Below are positions 1-10,499 of a stretch of DNA of 39,094 nt, in pieces. Made by a program: the position numbers and the translations under genes. Each line of letters starts with the position of its first letter. The stretch's first letter is position 1. The notes beneath the pieces were generated by a model. The model saw only the letters and a list, made by a program, of their open reading frames with translations. It was not told the DNA's origin and searched no databases. Origin of the DNA: Chara braunii (Eukaryota; Streptophyta; Charophyceae; Charales; Characeae); contig BFEA01000146.1 in the NCBI GenBank assembly GCA_003427395.1, positions 1,948,632-1,987,725 on the forward strand, given 5' to 3'.

Positions 1-978
1 GCTTAGTCCTCCTGTGCCCATCGGATCCGCCCGCGCGCTACAGTCCGTCCCTACTCGTCAATCCCGCACATTCGGCACCAGCTTGTCGGGTCGCCCAACT
101 CCCTCTTCAACTCACCTCTTACTTCGCTCGTGAGCCGACCCTCACTGATCGCGCTACCCCGAGCTTCCAACAACTATTTCAGAGAGCTATCCAATTGCAC
201 AGCCGAAATTTATACCGTGCATGCATGCGCGAAGAACACGGAATTGCAAGGACTTAGACGGAGAGAAGAGAAGGGAGTGACTACGTCCTGCATGGCCATA
301 TCGCGGCGTGGGGGACGTAGCCACTCTCCACGCATCGATTCGAGCATGCAGCCCGCAGGCTACCCAGGCACAGTAGAAAGAGAAGAGAGGGCGGGAATGA
401 CGAAGCTCAAGAAGAAAGATACAGTTACAATGGCGCCCGCCCAAAATTACAGTTACACATAAGATTAAGGGCGCTGACTAATCAGAGCTCCGTTGCAGCC
501 GCAAAAAGAAACGCGCGAGCAAAAGGCTCCGCGCGGCAAAAGAAATTCCTAAATTCCTAAATTCCTACTTATTGCAGAAATGCAAAAAAAAAATTAACAA
601 AGCACAAATCCCGAAAAGAAAGTCCGAAATTTCGAGAGCCATCGAGGCTCGACAAGATTCAAAGGAATTCAAAAAGAAAATTCGAAAAGAAGAAGCAAAA
701 TTCCCACGCGATCTCCACGCCAAAAGCCCGACAGTGAAACAAAAAGAAAGCGACGTCAACCATTATTGATTGCGCGTGCGGCGACGCGCCACTCAACCGA
801 TCATCCTGGGACTTGCCCAGCCCTGAACCCAGCCATTCGAAAAGAAGCGACGCAAAAAGATTAAGAAACGAGGACACCGATGCAATTTTCCCTTCGATCC
901 CGATCTCCCGTAATTGGCCCATCCTTCCCATCTTAGGACCCCTCATTGTCATCGCACAGGAAATCGCACGGGACAAAA
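1..978. repeat. Dispersed ~1-kb repeat, copy 1
   Basis: By eye this stretch aligns along its length with 11812-12800. Shared blocks in the same order include the run ending CCCTCACTGATCGCGCTA, an AAATTTATA near ATGCATGC, GGCGTGGGGG(A/T)CGTAGCC, AAGAAAGATACAGTTACAAT, AAGATTAAGGGCGC, TTCCCACGCGAT and TGGTTCGTCACA. The two copies differ by many substitutions and small indels, so they are old. Short ORFs inside do not correspond between copies, which argues against coding. The copy may continue to the left of the window. It could be a transposon remnant or a duplicated non-coding segment; class unknown. Confidence 0.7.
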
Positions 979-1242
979 ATTGGTTCGTCACATATGTGAC
1001 GCCCAGGGGGTTCCAATCTTAAGCAAGCTCCCACTTGCTTGACATTACGACACGTGTCGATCTCTCTAATCGATCGACACGCGGAGCTCTCTTTGTTGCC
1101 ACTTACCGTGTGATAGGAGTGTGGAAATCATCCAGTGTGGCATACGGGGCTCTATCCTACGAATTCCTCAGGAAAGACTCTCTTCGGTCGAAGGAGGGGA
1201 TCGTCCGTGTCATCGCTGTGACACGTGCCATGCATCTGCGCA

Positions 1243-1744
1243 TCATTGACCAGCGGGAAGAGGAAAGGGAAGTCGGTACATGGGGGCATGAGGAGGGGGA
1301 GGGTTGGTTGGGAGCGGGGGTAGGAAGCGTTCCATCTCTGCCTCCGTTACTGGGAGCTCCTGGTAACGGATGATCCGATGGAAGCGAGGGAAACGGGTAC
1401 CACTATGGGGGAGAGACGCGAGGTAATCAGGGTAGAGGGTTGTGAAGGTGCGGAAAAGTGACGTGCGAAACCGATCATGGTTTTTGCACGGGGGGATAGT
1501 CCCCGTGATCGTGCAATAGACCTCGATCATGTTGTGGGCCCACCAAGCGGCACTGAAGAGAAGCACGTGAAGGCAGAAGACAGGGGTGGCACACCGAGTA
1601 GAGGGATGGGGGTGTACGGTGACAGCGAGGCGGGTAGCGTAGAAGTGACGGAAGGTATCGGTGGGGAAGCGATTGTGGGGAAAGGAGACCGGGATGGTGA
1701 TCTGGCGAAGGGTGAAGTAGTCAAGGGGACAGCGGGATAACAAC
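1243..1744 (-). CDS. Unknown protein, C-terminal segment 4 of the mosaic gene
   Basis: In this minus frame, sequence from about 1744 down to the stop at 1243 looks coding. It starts LDYFTLRQITIPVSFPHNRF, passes Cys/Trp-containing SAAWWAHNMIEVYC, and ends in a Pro-rich tail. The open frame extends upstream to 2034, but that upstream part is the shadow of the acidic segment and is left out. The direct continuation of sense from IPLSP (segment 3) to LDYFTL (segment 4) across a frame change supports one ancestral protein. No known domain recognised. Confidence 0.35.
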
Positions 1745-2194
1745 CGGGGACGAAGCCCGATGCCCCGCATTGGTACGTGCGCGAACTGGGGGACGAGTGG
1801 AGGGGGAGGTGGATCGGCTTCGTCGTCTCCGCGCCAGTGCGCTCGAAGTCTCGGCAGCAGGGTCCCCATCCTCGATCTTGGGCAGCTCTGGATCCTTGGT
1901 TGGATCATCTGGGATTGGCAGTCTCGCGCCACTCGCGTATTCCAGCGGCTGCTTTCCGGCCGCGATCTCTTCTCCCCGCCGCGCTGCTGCCTCGGGATCT
2001 GCCTCCTGAATATCTGTGTGGTCCGCCTCCTCACCCAGATTCTCCCACTCAGATTCCTCTTCTTCTTCTTCTTCTTCTTCTTCGCTCACTGGTTCTTCCT
2101 CGCTGTACTCGCTGTAGCTTCCTTCCTCCGGGGTTTCCTCCTCCACGTCCTCTTCTTGTTCCTCTTCCACCGCTATGGCTTCGTCTTCAGACAC
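1721..2194 (-). CDS. Acidic low-complexity segment 3 of the mosaic gene
   Basis: Minus-strand ORF opening at a GTG, so a true start here is unlikely. It carries a long Glu-rich tract with Ser/Tyr (EEGSYSEYSEEEPVSEEEE), encoded by a GAA/GAG run at about 2050-2080. Then come a moderately conserved-looking stretch (EEIAAGKQPLEYASGARLPI), an Asp/Pro-rich part and an Arg/Ser tail ending VVIPLSP. The tail resembles an intrinsically disordered, charged nuclear-type protein; that is an inference from composition only. Similar acidic ORFs are, from memory, common in charophyte genome assemblies. It ends where the next frame continues with LDYFTLRQ, suggesting a one-base indel near 1730. Confidence 0.4.
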   Translation of the reverse strand: MSEDEAIAVEEEQEEDVEEETPEEGSYSEYSEEEPVSEEEEEEEEEESEWENLGEEADHTDIQEADPEAAARRGEEIAAGKQPLEYASGARLPIPDDPTKDPELPKIEDGDPAAETSSALARRRRSRSTSPSTRPPVRARTNAGHRASSPVVIPLSP

Positions 2195-2732
2195 TGTCCT
2201 GGCTGGAAGAAGAGGATATCGATGATCCCTCTAGGATCCAGGTACTCCCCGCTCCTCCAAGCAGGCCGACCACTGTAGATACGGTGTCTGTCTTCGGAAA
2301 AGGACATGCGGCACCGGGCACCGGGCTCTCGTCGCACTGTGAAATGATGTCGAGGGGAAGGTCGTCAATCAGTTGCGCAAAAGGGACCGTGAGCTCCCAC
2401 ATGATTGTCTGCCGATGGCCCGGCTCCACTGTTCCGAAAATGAAGGCGAGGAGATCTCCCTCTACTTCCGTTCTCCAAGCCTGGATAATCAGCAGTTCCA
2501 CGCTCTCCCTTGCGGCACGATGCTCACCGTCCCGTGTCCACGTCAGCTCCACTTCGATCAGGCACAGCAAAAGAGTGAGGTAGTGCTCACACCAGAGCTG
2601 CCACTGTGTTGGCTCAATGAGAGGGACGACAAGTGGCTGGAGACAGAAAGAAAGACGAGGATGGAGAGCAGACTGCCAGAAAGTGGGGAAGAGAGACGGG
2701 AGGGCAAAGGTTGAGAACTGGGAGCGGTTCAT
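2187..2732 (-). CDS. Unknown protein, segment 2 of the mosaic gene
   Basis: Minus-strand ORF beginning MNRSQFSTF, 181 residues. The most protein-like part is the middle, roughly residues 40-150, rich in W, L and acidic residues (for example WCEHYLTLLLCLIEVELTW and LTVPFAQLIDDLPLDIIS). The last 25 or so residues are Ser-rich and probably out of frame. In the third frame the same DNA reads YSGRPAWRSGEYLDPRGIID, which looks more like protein leading into the acidic segment. I do not recognise the family. The start overlaps the previous stop (ATGA). Best read as part of one broken or intron-containing gene. Confidence 0.35.
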   Translation of the reverse strand: MNRSQFSTFALPSLFPTFWQSALHPRLSFCLQPLVVPLIEPTQWQLWCEHYLTLLLCLIEVELTWTRDGEHRAARESVELLIIQAWRTEVEGDLLAFIFGTVEPGHRQTIMWELTVPFAQLIDDLPLDIISQCDESPVPGAACPFPKTDTVSTVVGLLGGAGSTWILEGSSISSSSSQDSV

Positions 2733-3121
2733 TGAGGGCGCAGGAAAGGGACGAGTTCTGGGAGCGCCACCGTCGGCTCATGCCGGGACGTGCAAAGCCC
2801 ACCGACGTCGATGCTGTTGGTGACAACAAGATTGTCACTGTGCCGCGCAAGCCACTGGTTCCACTCCGTCGCCAGCTGCTTACCCCACTTCCTCAACGAT
2901 ATCCGGATGGCCGTATGTCGTAGCGGATCCACTGTGTTGATATCTCCGCTGAAGACAACGATGGTGGACACGTGGTTGACTCCCGGTATTGAAAGTCGCC
3001 GATAAGCCGACGCCTCGGCCAATACGAGTGTCTGGCTATGGGTCGCGAAGCGAAATTCGGCCGCCTCGTATACTCCCGTGGTGCTGAAGAATTGCGCGAA
3101 GCGTAGAGAATCCAGACTCAT
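2729..3121 (-). CDS. Unknown protein, segment 1 of a frameshifted mosaic gene
   Basis: Minus-strand ORF of 130 residues starting MSLDSLRFAQFF and ending FLRPQ. It reads like real protein (mixed hydrophobic and charged residues, no low complexity) but matches no family I can name. No signal peptide or membrane segment is evident. The stop overlaps the ATG of the next ORF by four bases (ATGA, 2729-2732), so either the gene is frameshifted here or the two frames are translated in sequence. Frame analysis shows this segment and the acidic segment at 1721-2194 share a frame, with the intervening segment one frame off, as expected from two indels or unrecognised introns. Function unknown. Confidence 0.4.
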   Translation of the reverse strand: MSLDSLRFAQFFSTTGVYEAAEFRFATHSQTLVLAEASAYRRLSIPGVNHVSTIVVFSGDINTVDPLRHTAIRISLRKWGKQLATEWNQWLARHSDNLVVTNSIDVGGLCTSRHEPTVALPELVPFLRPQ

Positions 3122-5100
3122 CCTTGGGTGATGGACTTGCCTGATCGCCGAAATGTCGTCACGTGGCGCCAGCAGGTGCTCGCCGAGAGCTCATTCGGTG
3201 AGAAAACTCATGGCGATGGTGATGGAGACGGAGTATTTGAGGGAGAGCGAGACGGAGAAGGAGAAGCCGGCGATAACCAGTCGTCGTCCTCTTCCGCAGC
3301 GGAGGAGGAGACAGACGAAGGTGGAGATGGAGAGGATGGGAGAGGCCGTAGATATGACACGTTGTCGGGCGGCTCCCTACCAGCCAAAGGTCCTCTCGTT
3401 TCTAAATCCGGAATTTTTGAAATTTCTTTTGCAACTCTGCATGGGTTTGATGTGTGCTTGCATGTGGTTATGCGGGTTTATGAGATGTGCTAACCCTCGG
3501 ATGTATTGGAGCAACGATTCGAACCATGGCCGCGAGCGGGCTCAGGGCGGATGCGAGAAGATCGGAGTTTCGGTACCAGGGGGGAGGAAATCAGAGACGG
3601 ATACCTGCGGACACCTGCGAACAAGGAATGGGCCAGATTCCGGGGTTACGGAGTGGCATGGGCAGACCAAGTGAGACCGGGCGGAGTTTGAGCCGGGCGA
3701 GGAACTTTGACCAGTGTGCGGGGGAGGAGCCGCCCAGCCGAAGCGGGGTCTCGACCGCCTGACGAGTGATGATCGAGTCGGTTGACGTAGGGTCACAAAC
3801 GGGGCTGAACGCGGACCAACAAATCTGAATTTTTGAAGGACGACTGGGGCTGATGGTGAGGGAAGCCGGCATCAAGATTGAGAGTCAGCGACCTGGAAAC
3901 TGGGACATGGGAAAAAGGGCTCGTTCAGATCGCAGACCTCGCGTGAAAGGAGCCAGAATGGGTTGACCAAACTGAGGAGGACTATTCCTACACATAGCGA
4001 TCCGGATTGATGGGGGCGGCAAGGTACGCCTATGCGCGGAGGTTCAAGTGACGGAAGGGGGTGTTATGAGTTCCCCTCGGGAATCCATTGAGATCAAGGG
4101 GTCACCAGGCCTCCGGCGATACGGGGAAAAACTGCACTAAGCTGATCGGGTGGGCACTCGTTTGAATGGGCCACAGGAATTAACGTTGAGCTACGAAGGT
4201 TGGGACGATCGGTGCAGGGTTCGGTGGAGCTGGCGGGCCTTGACTTGGGCCTCCAACGCCGACTGGTAACGATCTTAGTGAGAAGGTCGGGAACAGGGTC
4301 TCTCCACAGAAGATCGGGGCAAGAGAGCCTCTTTGGTCCGGCAGTAAGTACACGACTCGCCTGAGGGAAAGCAGGACCGTCGAAAAATCTGGGTGGACTA
4401 GGCAGTCGGGGAATTCCTGTTGCGAACTGCGGGAGGAACCGTATCGACGCTGCAGGGGCCAGGATGGGTGATTAATGCGGTTAGCCTAAGTGGGCCCTCG
4501 AACTCATGGATGTATTACGTGGGACCCTCGGATCGATTTTTGAAAATTTGTCTTTTGCAAATTCGGGAATTACATGGGAATTACACGCGCCTTAGCAAGC
4601 GTGCTAGAAATTTGGGTCGGCGGTTAGGAATTTCGGAATAAGCGAAATCTGACGTGTCCTTTCTTGCGCTTGAATTTTATCAACTTCGTCTTGGAAAGCT
4701 CTGGGAACTTTCGTAGGAATCTAAATAGACATAGGATTTTTGTTTTTCGTTCTTTCTCCCGCACCTGCTCTCCCGCGCGGATATGGTACTTTCAATTTGA
4801 AATAGCTGTAATTGTTTTGGTGCCCTTTTTGCCTCCGCATCGGCGTCATGCATGCAAGCCTCCCCTCCCCACTTCCCACGCTGCCTTCGACACTCTCCTT
4901 TTCGCGCTCCAGTTCCTTCTCTCTCTGTAACCGTTTTCCATCTATCTTTCGACCTTGCGTGCTTTTTCTCAAATTTTTCTCCTTCTTGATCGATTGAATC
5001 TTGGTTCCGTTTCACGCTAGTCCCCGTGCTCTTCTTCTTCCCGCTCTGATCCCCGCGCCGAAATACCTTGTCGACCCCCTTTTTACTTCCCCTAGCCAAG
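3122..5100. other. No gene recognised
   Basis: Several short ORFs on both strands overlap one another and none has a recognisable domain. The plus strand around 3200-3350 is GGAGA-rich, which creates Glu/Arg-rich shadows. From about 4740 to 5090 the plus strand is markedly pyrimidine-rich (CTCTCC, TTCTTC), consistent with an upstream region of the candidate exon at 5178. I see nothing else supportable. Confidence 0.5.
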
Positions 5101-5177
5101 GAGACGCGCCGTGTAAGAAGGAAATTCCTGATACACGACGATTCTGATTGGCTGCAGTTGGGATCCAAAGGATTGAC

Positions 5178-5403
5178 ATGGCTTTCGTCGGGCAATCCCT
5201 GAGCCTTCTCCTACTCCTCCCTCTCTCAGTCCTAACCTTTCCTAGCATCTATCTTCTTTTCCGCAGATATAAATTCCGCAAGCGCTCCCGAAAATCTCTC
5301 TCTCTCGACTTGTCAGCCCGCTTTCGGGAAGCCGTGGCTAGATCGTATGAAGGAAGGTGCGAGTTGAAAAGTCCCGATGAGCTGGCTGTAGTCCGGATGC
5401 TCG
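5178..5403 (+). CDS. Candidate first exon with an N-terminal membrane anchor
   Basis: ATG at 5178 in a good plant-like context (ACATGGC) opens a 75-codon frame. Residues 6-28 (QSLSLLLLLPLSVLTF and on) are a strong hydrophobic segment. It is followed at once by RRYKFRKRSRK, the positive-inside pattern of a signal anchor, then a soluble stretch ARFREAVARSYEGRCELKSP. At 5404 the sequence reads GTATGT after CTCG, a near-consensus splice donor, and the frame stops soon after if read through. A pyrimidine-rich stretch and an ATTGG motif (5147) lie upstream. The family is not recognised and I could not link the exon by phase to the Cys-rich gene starting at 5921. A chance ORF remains possible. Confidence 0.35.
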
Positions 5404-5920
5404 GTATGTTGGATCGCCCGACGGACTGTGGGATCCGAGTAGGGCCGTGCCGATGCTAAGTCGGCGGGGTGATGATCGCTATGGTGGACTTAGCACGTGA
5501 CGGTCGGGATCGTCAGTGCAAGTGAGACGTTCGAGGTTCGAGTTGGAAGTCAGTGAGTGTATGGCCTGGGGCTATGGTGGAATCTTATGGAAGAAGTGTT
5601 TCCTTTTTTTTTTTGCTGTCCCTAAATTTGTATCTGCAAGTGTGAATTCCGATCGCTCGGCTTTTAAGTCGGAACTTCCCTGGAAAAGATTGCCTGACAT
5701 TCTGTTATTACTTTCCACTCGTTCTTCCCTCCTGGTCTGCGCCCATACTCTCTCTCTCTCTCTCCTCCGGTCACGCTATATCGCAATGGATGAATTATGG
5801 TTACCTTGCTTCTCTCACTTCGGTATGTCCATGCGCTGAGTCGTGTCAGAGAGTTTGTTATAGCATGATTGTAGGGACGATTGGCTGATCTGATTGCTTG
5901 GAGTGTCAGACGAATGATGT
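5404..5920. other. Probable intron or intergenic sequence
   Basis: Follows the candidate donor at 5404. It contains a T10 run near 5607, a CT-rich stretch near 5751-5763, and a second donor-like GTATGT at about 5814. An ORF across 5516-5839 has no recognisable features. A middle exon ending at 5813 is possible but unsupported. Confidence 0.3.
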
Positions 5921-6710
5921 ATGATTAAGATCTGTTTTGAGCTTATCTTTGCTGCCATGTGGACTGACGGCCCCAATCCGACTGGGCGCCAACATCCCGT
6001 GCCCCCGCCGCTCCCCTTTCTGTACAACGAGGAAAGGATACGTGTATGCGAGTGGGATGTGCGAGAAGTCGTCGCCAAGATCGGAGGGCGTTATTTCTTT
6101 CCTCCCAAAATTCGGTGTTCTGGATTTGTCGGTGCGGGTTTTGTTATCATTAATATTTACTTCCCGCCCTATCCGTTGTTACTACCCTTTAACGAACTAA
6201 TCATCGTACCATGGACGGCAGTGGAGCCTCATTGGCCTAATACTCTGTGCAGCGATTGCCGCCGCTTTGAGCATTACCAGGCCAAGGGATTCCACTACCG
6301 CACACGTGGCGAAGACGATCATAAGGAGAGAGCCACTCGATTGAGGCCCTCCATGTCGGATTCTGAATTGTGTAGCGAATGTAGACGGGACCTCATCCGT
6401 AAACGGGATACGACGTGTGTACCTGTCCCTTTTCACTCGAAACGTAGAGCGACGGCCTGTTGGGAAGTTCAACGATACTTTTTGGATGGAATTTCCCATA
6501 GGTACGAGTCCCGCACGCGCCTCTTTCTCCCGTAAAAACCCGCGCGGCGATGGAACTTTTTCTTGCTACTGTCAGACCAACACTGGGGATTTCAGTTCTG
6601 TCTGTGTCCCCACACTCAATTTTCCAAAAATCCTTGGCACACCCTATCTTTGCTGCCTCTCTCGGGCCCATTTCCGCAAACCAAAACACTCCGACCGAAA
6701 AGGAGCATAG
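5921..6710 (+). CDS. Cys-rich CxxCRR protein, copy A (intact, two exons)
   Basis: Exon 1 is 5921-6501, exon 2 is 6596-6710; the 94-bp intron has GT (CATAG|GTACGAG) and AG (TTTCAG|TTCTG) borders. Splicing keeps one open frame of about 231 residues. Exon 1 contains FLYNEERIRVCEWD (34-46), the core FPPYPLLLPFNELIIVPW (81-98), CSDCRR at 110-115 and a second CSECRR at 151-156. Two CxxC pairs 37 residues apart, each followed by RR, would suit a zinc site; that is inference. Exon 2 encodes NFPKILGTP and a basic tail. Copies B and C on the minus strand share both exons. I recognise no known family. Start: ATG at 5921 is the first in frame, but an upstream exon is possible. Confidence 0.55.
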
Positions 6711-7506
6711 GGCGTGAGGTTGAGCGTCACACGTAGTGGGACGAGGCCCCTGGTATTGCAAGGCTGTTTTTTTTCCAAAAAAAAAAGAACAAAGGAAAAA
6801 AAAAGCTTGGAGGTTGCAGGATGAACCGAATCGTGCTGCTCCCTGGTATTCCACGGGAGGCACAGCCCCTTGTCAAAGCCTAGGGCAATGGCCGACCCTA
6901 GAGAACATTGAGAAAAGCATCGTTCCTCTGCACGCCCAAGATCCCGCACCTTGCTGCCGATGCAGTGCGCTGCTGTCTCCAGCAGCGAATATGCCGGTAC
7001 CGCAGCACTTCATCGAAGCCCGACCCGACCCCAGTGATGTTTCATGCTGGGCAGGCCTGCAGGGTCTGTTTTTTGGGCTCGTACATATAGGCGCAGTGTG
7101 ACTGGTGCTTCAACTCACATATTATCTTCCTTGCCCCAATCCAGTCGGGCTAGAAGTCACACAAGAGCTCCCATCTCCTTTTTTCTTTTGTGCTCCCATC
7201 TCTTAAGCTTTTCTTGGAGGGTGCAAAAAGAAGCACAGCAGCCATGTGCTGCCATGATGCTGCCAGTGTAAAGAGAGATCCTCTCCAAAATCTGCCTTAC
7301 TTTCAGGTGTCAGTACTAACCAAAAGAAGAAGAAGGGCGACAACCAGCCCCAGGTAATTCCGAAATTCATTCATCTGGTTCCATCTGGATTCACACTCAG
7401 GTCTGTATTCCAACAGTTTTGAGTGTACCAACTGACCTTAGGCCAGATGGTCCAGCGGCATTTTTCAATTGAGGTACTGACTCAATGATGTTCGTTTTTT
7501 TTTTTG

Positions 7507-7551
<45 letters not shown>

Positions 7552-8814
7552 TTAATAGGGTCATTGATGAGGACCTGCTCTTACAAGTACTGGGCATGTG
7601 TCATGCGTCATCATTGTCATAATGTGACATCATTTGCCTTTTGGAAAGGGCCTGAGTGCTTCAAAAGAGCATCATTTGTGGCTGAAATTGAGTGGCACAT
7701 GCCTGTGGCTGTCTATGGACAAATCACGAGTCCAAATCCTGCTGTGAAGCAACAATATTTGGGTCTACCCCCCTTTATATCTGATGTGTGGTGATTTCTC
7801 CAAAGGAATTCAGGTCTCCACAGCAAAATGTGTTTTCTTTCAGGAGCAGGCCTTCACCGCTTTGTGAAGAAGTTGGCCACATGTGGCCCAGCACATTTGG
7901 GACTGTGTTTGGGGCTCTCTAAAAACTAAACAGCACAACCCCCCTACTGTTCCCAACAGTCACTGTAAAATCTGCTCATGGGCTTTGGCGCAAATGATGC
8001 CAGACTCAGGGATCAGATTCAGTATTCTCCCTGAGATGATGGTGGTGTGTGCAGATGTTTTTTTCTGAAGAGTCGCAGAACTCATGTGCTGTAGAGCCTC
8101 ACGGATTATAACAGGCAAGGCGGGCCACTTAGTTCAAGATAGGAAAGTAGCCCACCTAACTCTGTGATGCACAAGCCACAAAGAGCCTTAAAACCAAGGA
8201 TGGGATGGCGTGAAACATCTACTGCCATCACATCATACGCGATCTGATTGTTTTTTTGCAGAAGGCCTTTCCCACCATTTTTCAATGTTTGCTTGGTGTC
8301 CTATACCTTGTTACACCGAGTCAGTACTGACTCTGCTGGCCCTGGTTGCTAGCAGGTGTGGCTCACCAATAGATGAACCCCCAGTACTAAAGGGTAAACC
8401 TACAACCAGGGGACTCTAGCCAGTCCTCTGGTCTAATCCTTCCCCCCCCCCCTCCCACACACACACAAAAAAAAAAAGCCTCTGGACCCCTTCGAGTGAG
8501 ATTGATAATCCCAGAATGGACAGGAGACAGAAGGCCCTGCACTTTCCCCAAAGAAACAAACAATCAAGAGGACTGTGGGGGGATGCCTCTAGCAAGTAGT
8601 TTGGGCTATTGTGCCTGGTGGGGAACAAGTGCTGGACAGCTATTAAACCTTTCTTTCTTTCTTCTTTCTTTCTTTCTTTCTTTTTTCTTTTTCTTTTTTT
8701 TTAAAGCTATATTCTTCTCTCATCTATCTCATCTTTTTGCCAGTACTCATATATCTCATCCTCTTGCTAGTCTATGTATAGTATGGGGGAACACCAACCA
8801 ACCCGGATCTCTCC
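6711..8814. other. No gene recognised; simple repeats and one candidate small exon
   Basis: Holds a poly-A/T patch at 6770-6804, the TA microsatellite below, a TTTC-rich pyrimidine run at about 8648-8702, and a C-run next to CA repeats at 8443-8480. At 7307-7353 a 47-bp piece encoding STNQKKKKGDNQPQ is bracketed by TTTCAG and GTAATT, a possible micro-exon. A second TTTCAG acceptor-like site ends at 7843. Neither can be tied to a larger gene here. Confidence 0.4.
7511..7549. repeat. (TA)n microsatellite
   Basis: About 19 uninterrupted TA units flanked by T runs on both sides. It produces a spurious Tyr-Ile ORF. Confidence 0.95.
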
Positions 8815-8962
8815 TTAGCCCACGAAGTAGGTTGGCACCAGCGTGACGCCCAACCTCACACCCAACATGACTTCCTGATCGGAGTGGGATGGGGGCCCGG
8901 AAGTGCGAAAAGGGGGTGTGCCAAGGATTTTAGGAAAGTGGGGATGGAGTCCCAAGTCGGAA
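8815..8962 (-). pseudogene. CxxCRR family copy B, exon 2
   Basis: Begins after a CCCAG acceptor in the same position as the acceptors of copies A and C. In the phase used by copy A it reads SDLGLHPHFPKILGTPPF, with the family block FPKILGTP conserved, and stays open to a TAA at 8815. The tail after the block differs from A and C. Conservation of the reading frame rather than only the bases supports past coding. Called pseudogene because the first exon of this copy runs into a stop before a donor matching copy A. Confidence 0.45.
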
Positions 8963-9049
8963 CTGGGATCTCCGGTGGATAGTTTAGGGACAATGGTACA
9001 AGATGGTACGCGAAGATCGTATCAGGCGTTTCGTTCTTTGGGGACGGGA

Positions 9050-9619
9050 TTATCGTCTCTGCCAGTTGCGTTGCCGCGGTCGGTCCCTTATCTGGTGGAC
9101 CGGTGGGACACCATGGCTGTCGCGCTGTTCGAACAGTTGTCGGCGCCGCTCGTAACAAGCTTCAGAATCCGACGAGGCCGGCCTCAAGCGGAAGCTGTGT
9201 AATCGCCGCTCGGCTTCGGTTCGGGTTCGTCGGATAAATCCCGAAGCTCGATACGCCTGGTACTGCTGGCACTCTTCGCACGATGTACGGGGCCAGTAGG
9301 GAGCTATGGAATTCCACGGTACCACTGTGAGTTGGTGATATGGAAGGAGGAGATGGAAGGGAGGGAAACTGGTATTAATAACGACGAGGCCCGGAGATAT
9401 GTAGTACTGAGTGTTGTTGGTATTCGGATAGGCTGGGCCCCTAGGATCGCTAGTTATGGCCCAGTGAAAATCCCCCGCGCACAGTCGGTCATTCTCCGTT
9501 AGACAGCAGAGTTCGCAACTGGGATTTTGAGGAATACCTGTACCTGACCTAACCACACCCTCTTTGAGAACCAACCACCTATAGCCACTGTATGCCTGGC
9601 CTGCCGGACCTTTACCCAT
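9050..9619 (-). pseudogene. CxxCRR family copy B, exon 1
   Basis: Minus-strand frame of about 190 residues. From VVINTSFPPFHLLLPYHQL onward it aligns with copy A: PW at the same place, then WPRTSCEECQQ (first CxxC kept), then SDSEACYERRR (second pair reduced to one Cys). The N-terminal half (GTGIPQNPSCELCC to TNNTQYYISPG) does not resemble A or C. The frame stops at 9050 without the QRYFLD ending of A and C. A degenerate C-rich minisatellite lies just upstream (9640-10040). It may be a diverged functional relative rather than dead; the lost Cys and missing donor favour decay. Confidence 0.45.
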
Positions 9620-9639
9620 CTCCACCTGCTAAGAAGAAG

Positions 9640-9957
9640 AAAAAAATGTACCCAGACCTACCCTACCTGAACCTCTTCAGCATGTAACTGGTCATACCTA
9701 CCCATGAGCATTTTTTTTCAAAACCACCCATGGCCACCTGAACCCAGACCGTTTCTTAACCACCCATACCCTACCCTACCCAAGTTTTCTTAACCTGTAC
9801 CCACCCGTACCTACCCATAATTGTATGCACCCACCCGCAACCACCCGTGCTCATCACCCACCCTCCCCTAACTGCCCATAACCGCCCCTTACTGTCCCTA
9901 ACTGTCCCTGTCCCCAACCGCCCCTAACTGTCCCCGACTGTCCCTAACCGTGCCTAA

Positions 9958-9989
<32 letters not shown>

Positions 9990-10040
9990 CACCCCTAACC
10001 GCCCCTGATTGTCCTTAACAGCCCCCAACTGTCCCCAACC
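9640..10040. repeat. Degenerate C-rich minisatellite with telomere-like units
   Basis: Irregular units of about 8-10 bp such as CCCATACC, CCCTACC, CCCTAACTGT and CCCCTAACCG on the plus strand, broken by a T run at 9959-9985. Four C3 tracts at 9763-9781 with 2-3-base spacers give a G-quadruplex motif on the minus strand. The unit is too irregular to be a telomere, and a similar stretch recurs at 10500-10810. Confidence 0.7.
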
Positions 10041-10264
10041 CCCTGGACGTCACAGGATTGACGTGGTAATTTTTATTATTAATAATATTATTATTTTTAT
10101 TTTTTTATGAGATGTGGCAGTTGCTGCAGCTACTGCCGCAACAGCAACAGTTGTTACATCTGGTCGCTCTGATGCTGCTATGGATGCATCTGGTGCTACA
10201 GCAGCCTATGCAACCTGTATAGCATCTGCTAATGCAACAACCCTCGGTCTATCGCACACATATA

Positions 10265-10286
10265 CACACGCACACACACACACACA
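10265..10286. repeat. (CA)n microsatellite
   Basis: Short run of CA dinucleotides within a longer CACA/TACA-rich stretch. Confidence 0.8.
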
Positions 10287-10499
10287 AATGTTACATTCAC
10301 AGGGTTACACACATATGAAAATAGTCTGAAATTTTAAAAAATAAAAAATAAAAAAATGAAGAGATATAAAATTCATCCTTGCGGGAAAAAACGTTTGCTT
10401 CATCGGAAAGCGAAAAATTTGGAATATGAGAAAAAGTGTTACGCTTGAACAAAAATACAAAGCCTGCAAAGCTACAACACTCACATTGGTTATACCACG

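Noticed and set aside
3153-3674. 173-residue plus-strand ORF
   Set aside because: GGAGA-rich low complexity at the start and no coherent domain; overlapping frames equally open.
4680-5195. 171-residue Lys/Arg-rich minus-strand ORF
   Set aside because: Antisense of a pyrimidine-rich stretch leading into the candidate exon; no family signature.
9640-10040. True internal telomere tract
   Set aside because: Unit sequence is too variable and not a clean TTTAGGG repeat.
10114-10329. Ala/Thr-rich ORF
   Set aside because: Product of GCA/ACA-rich low complexity next to CA repeats.
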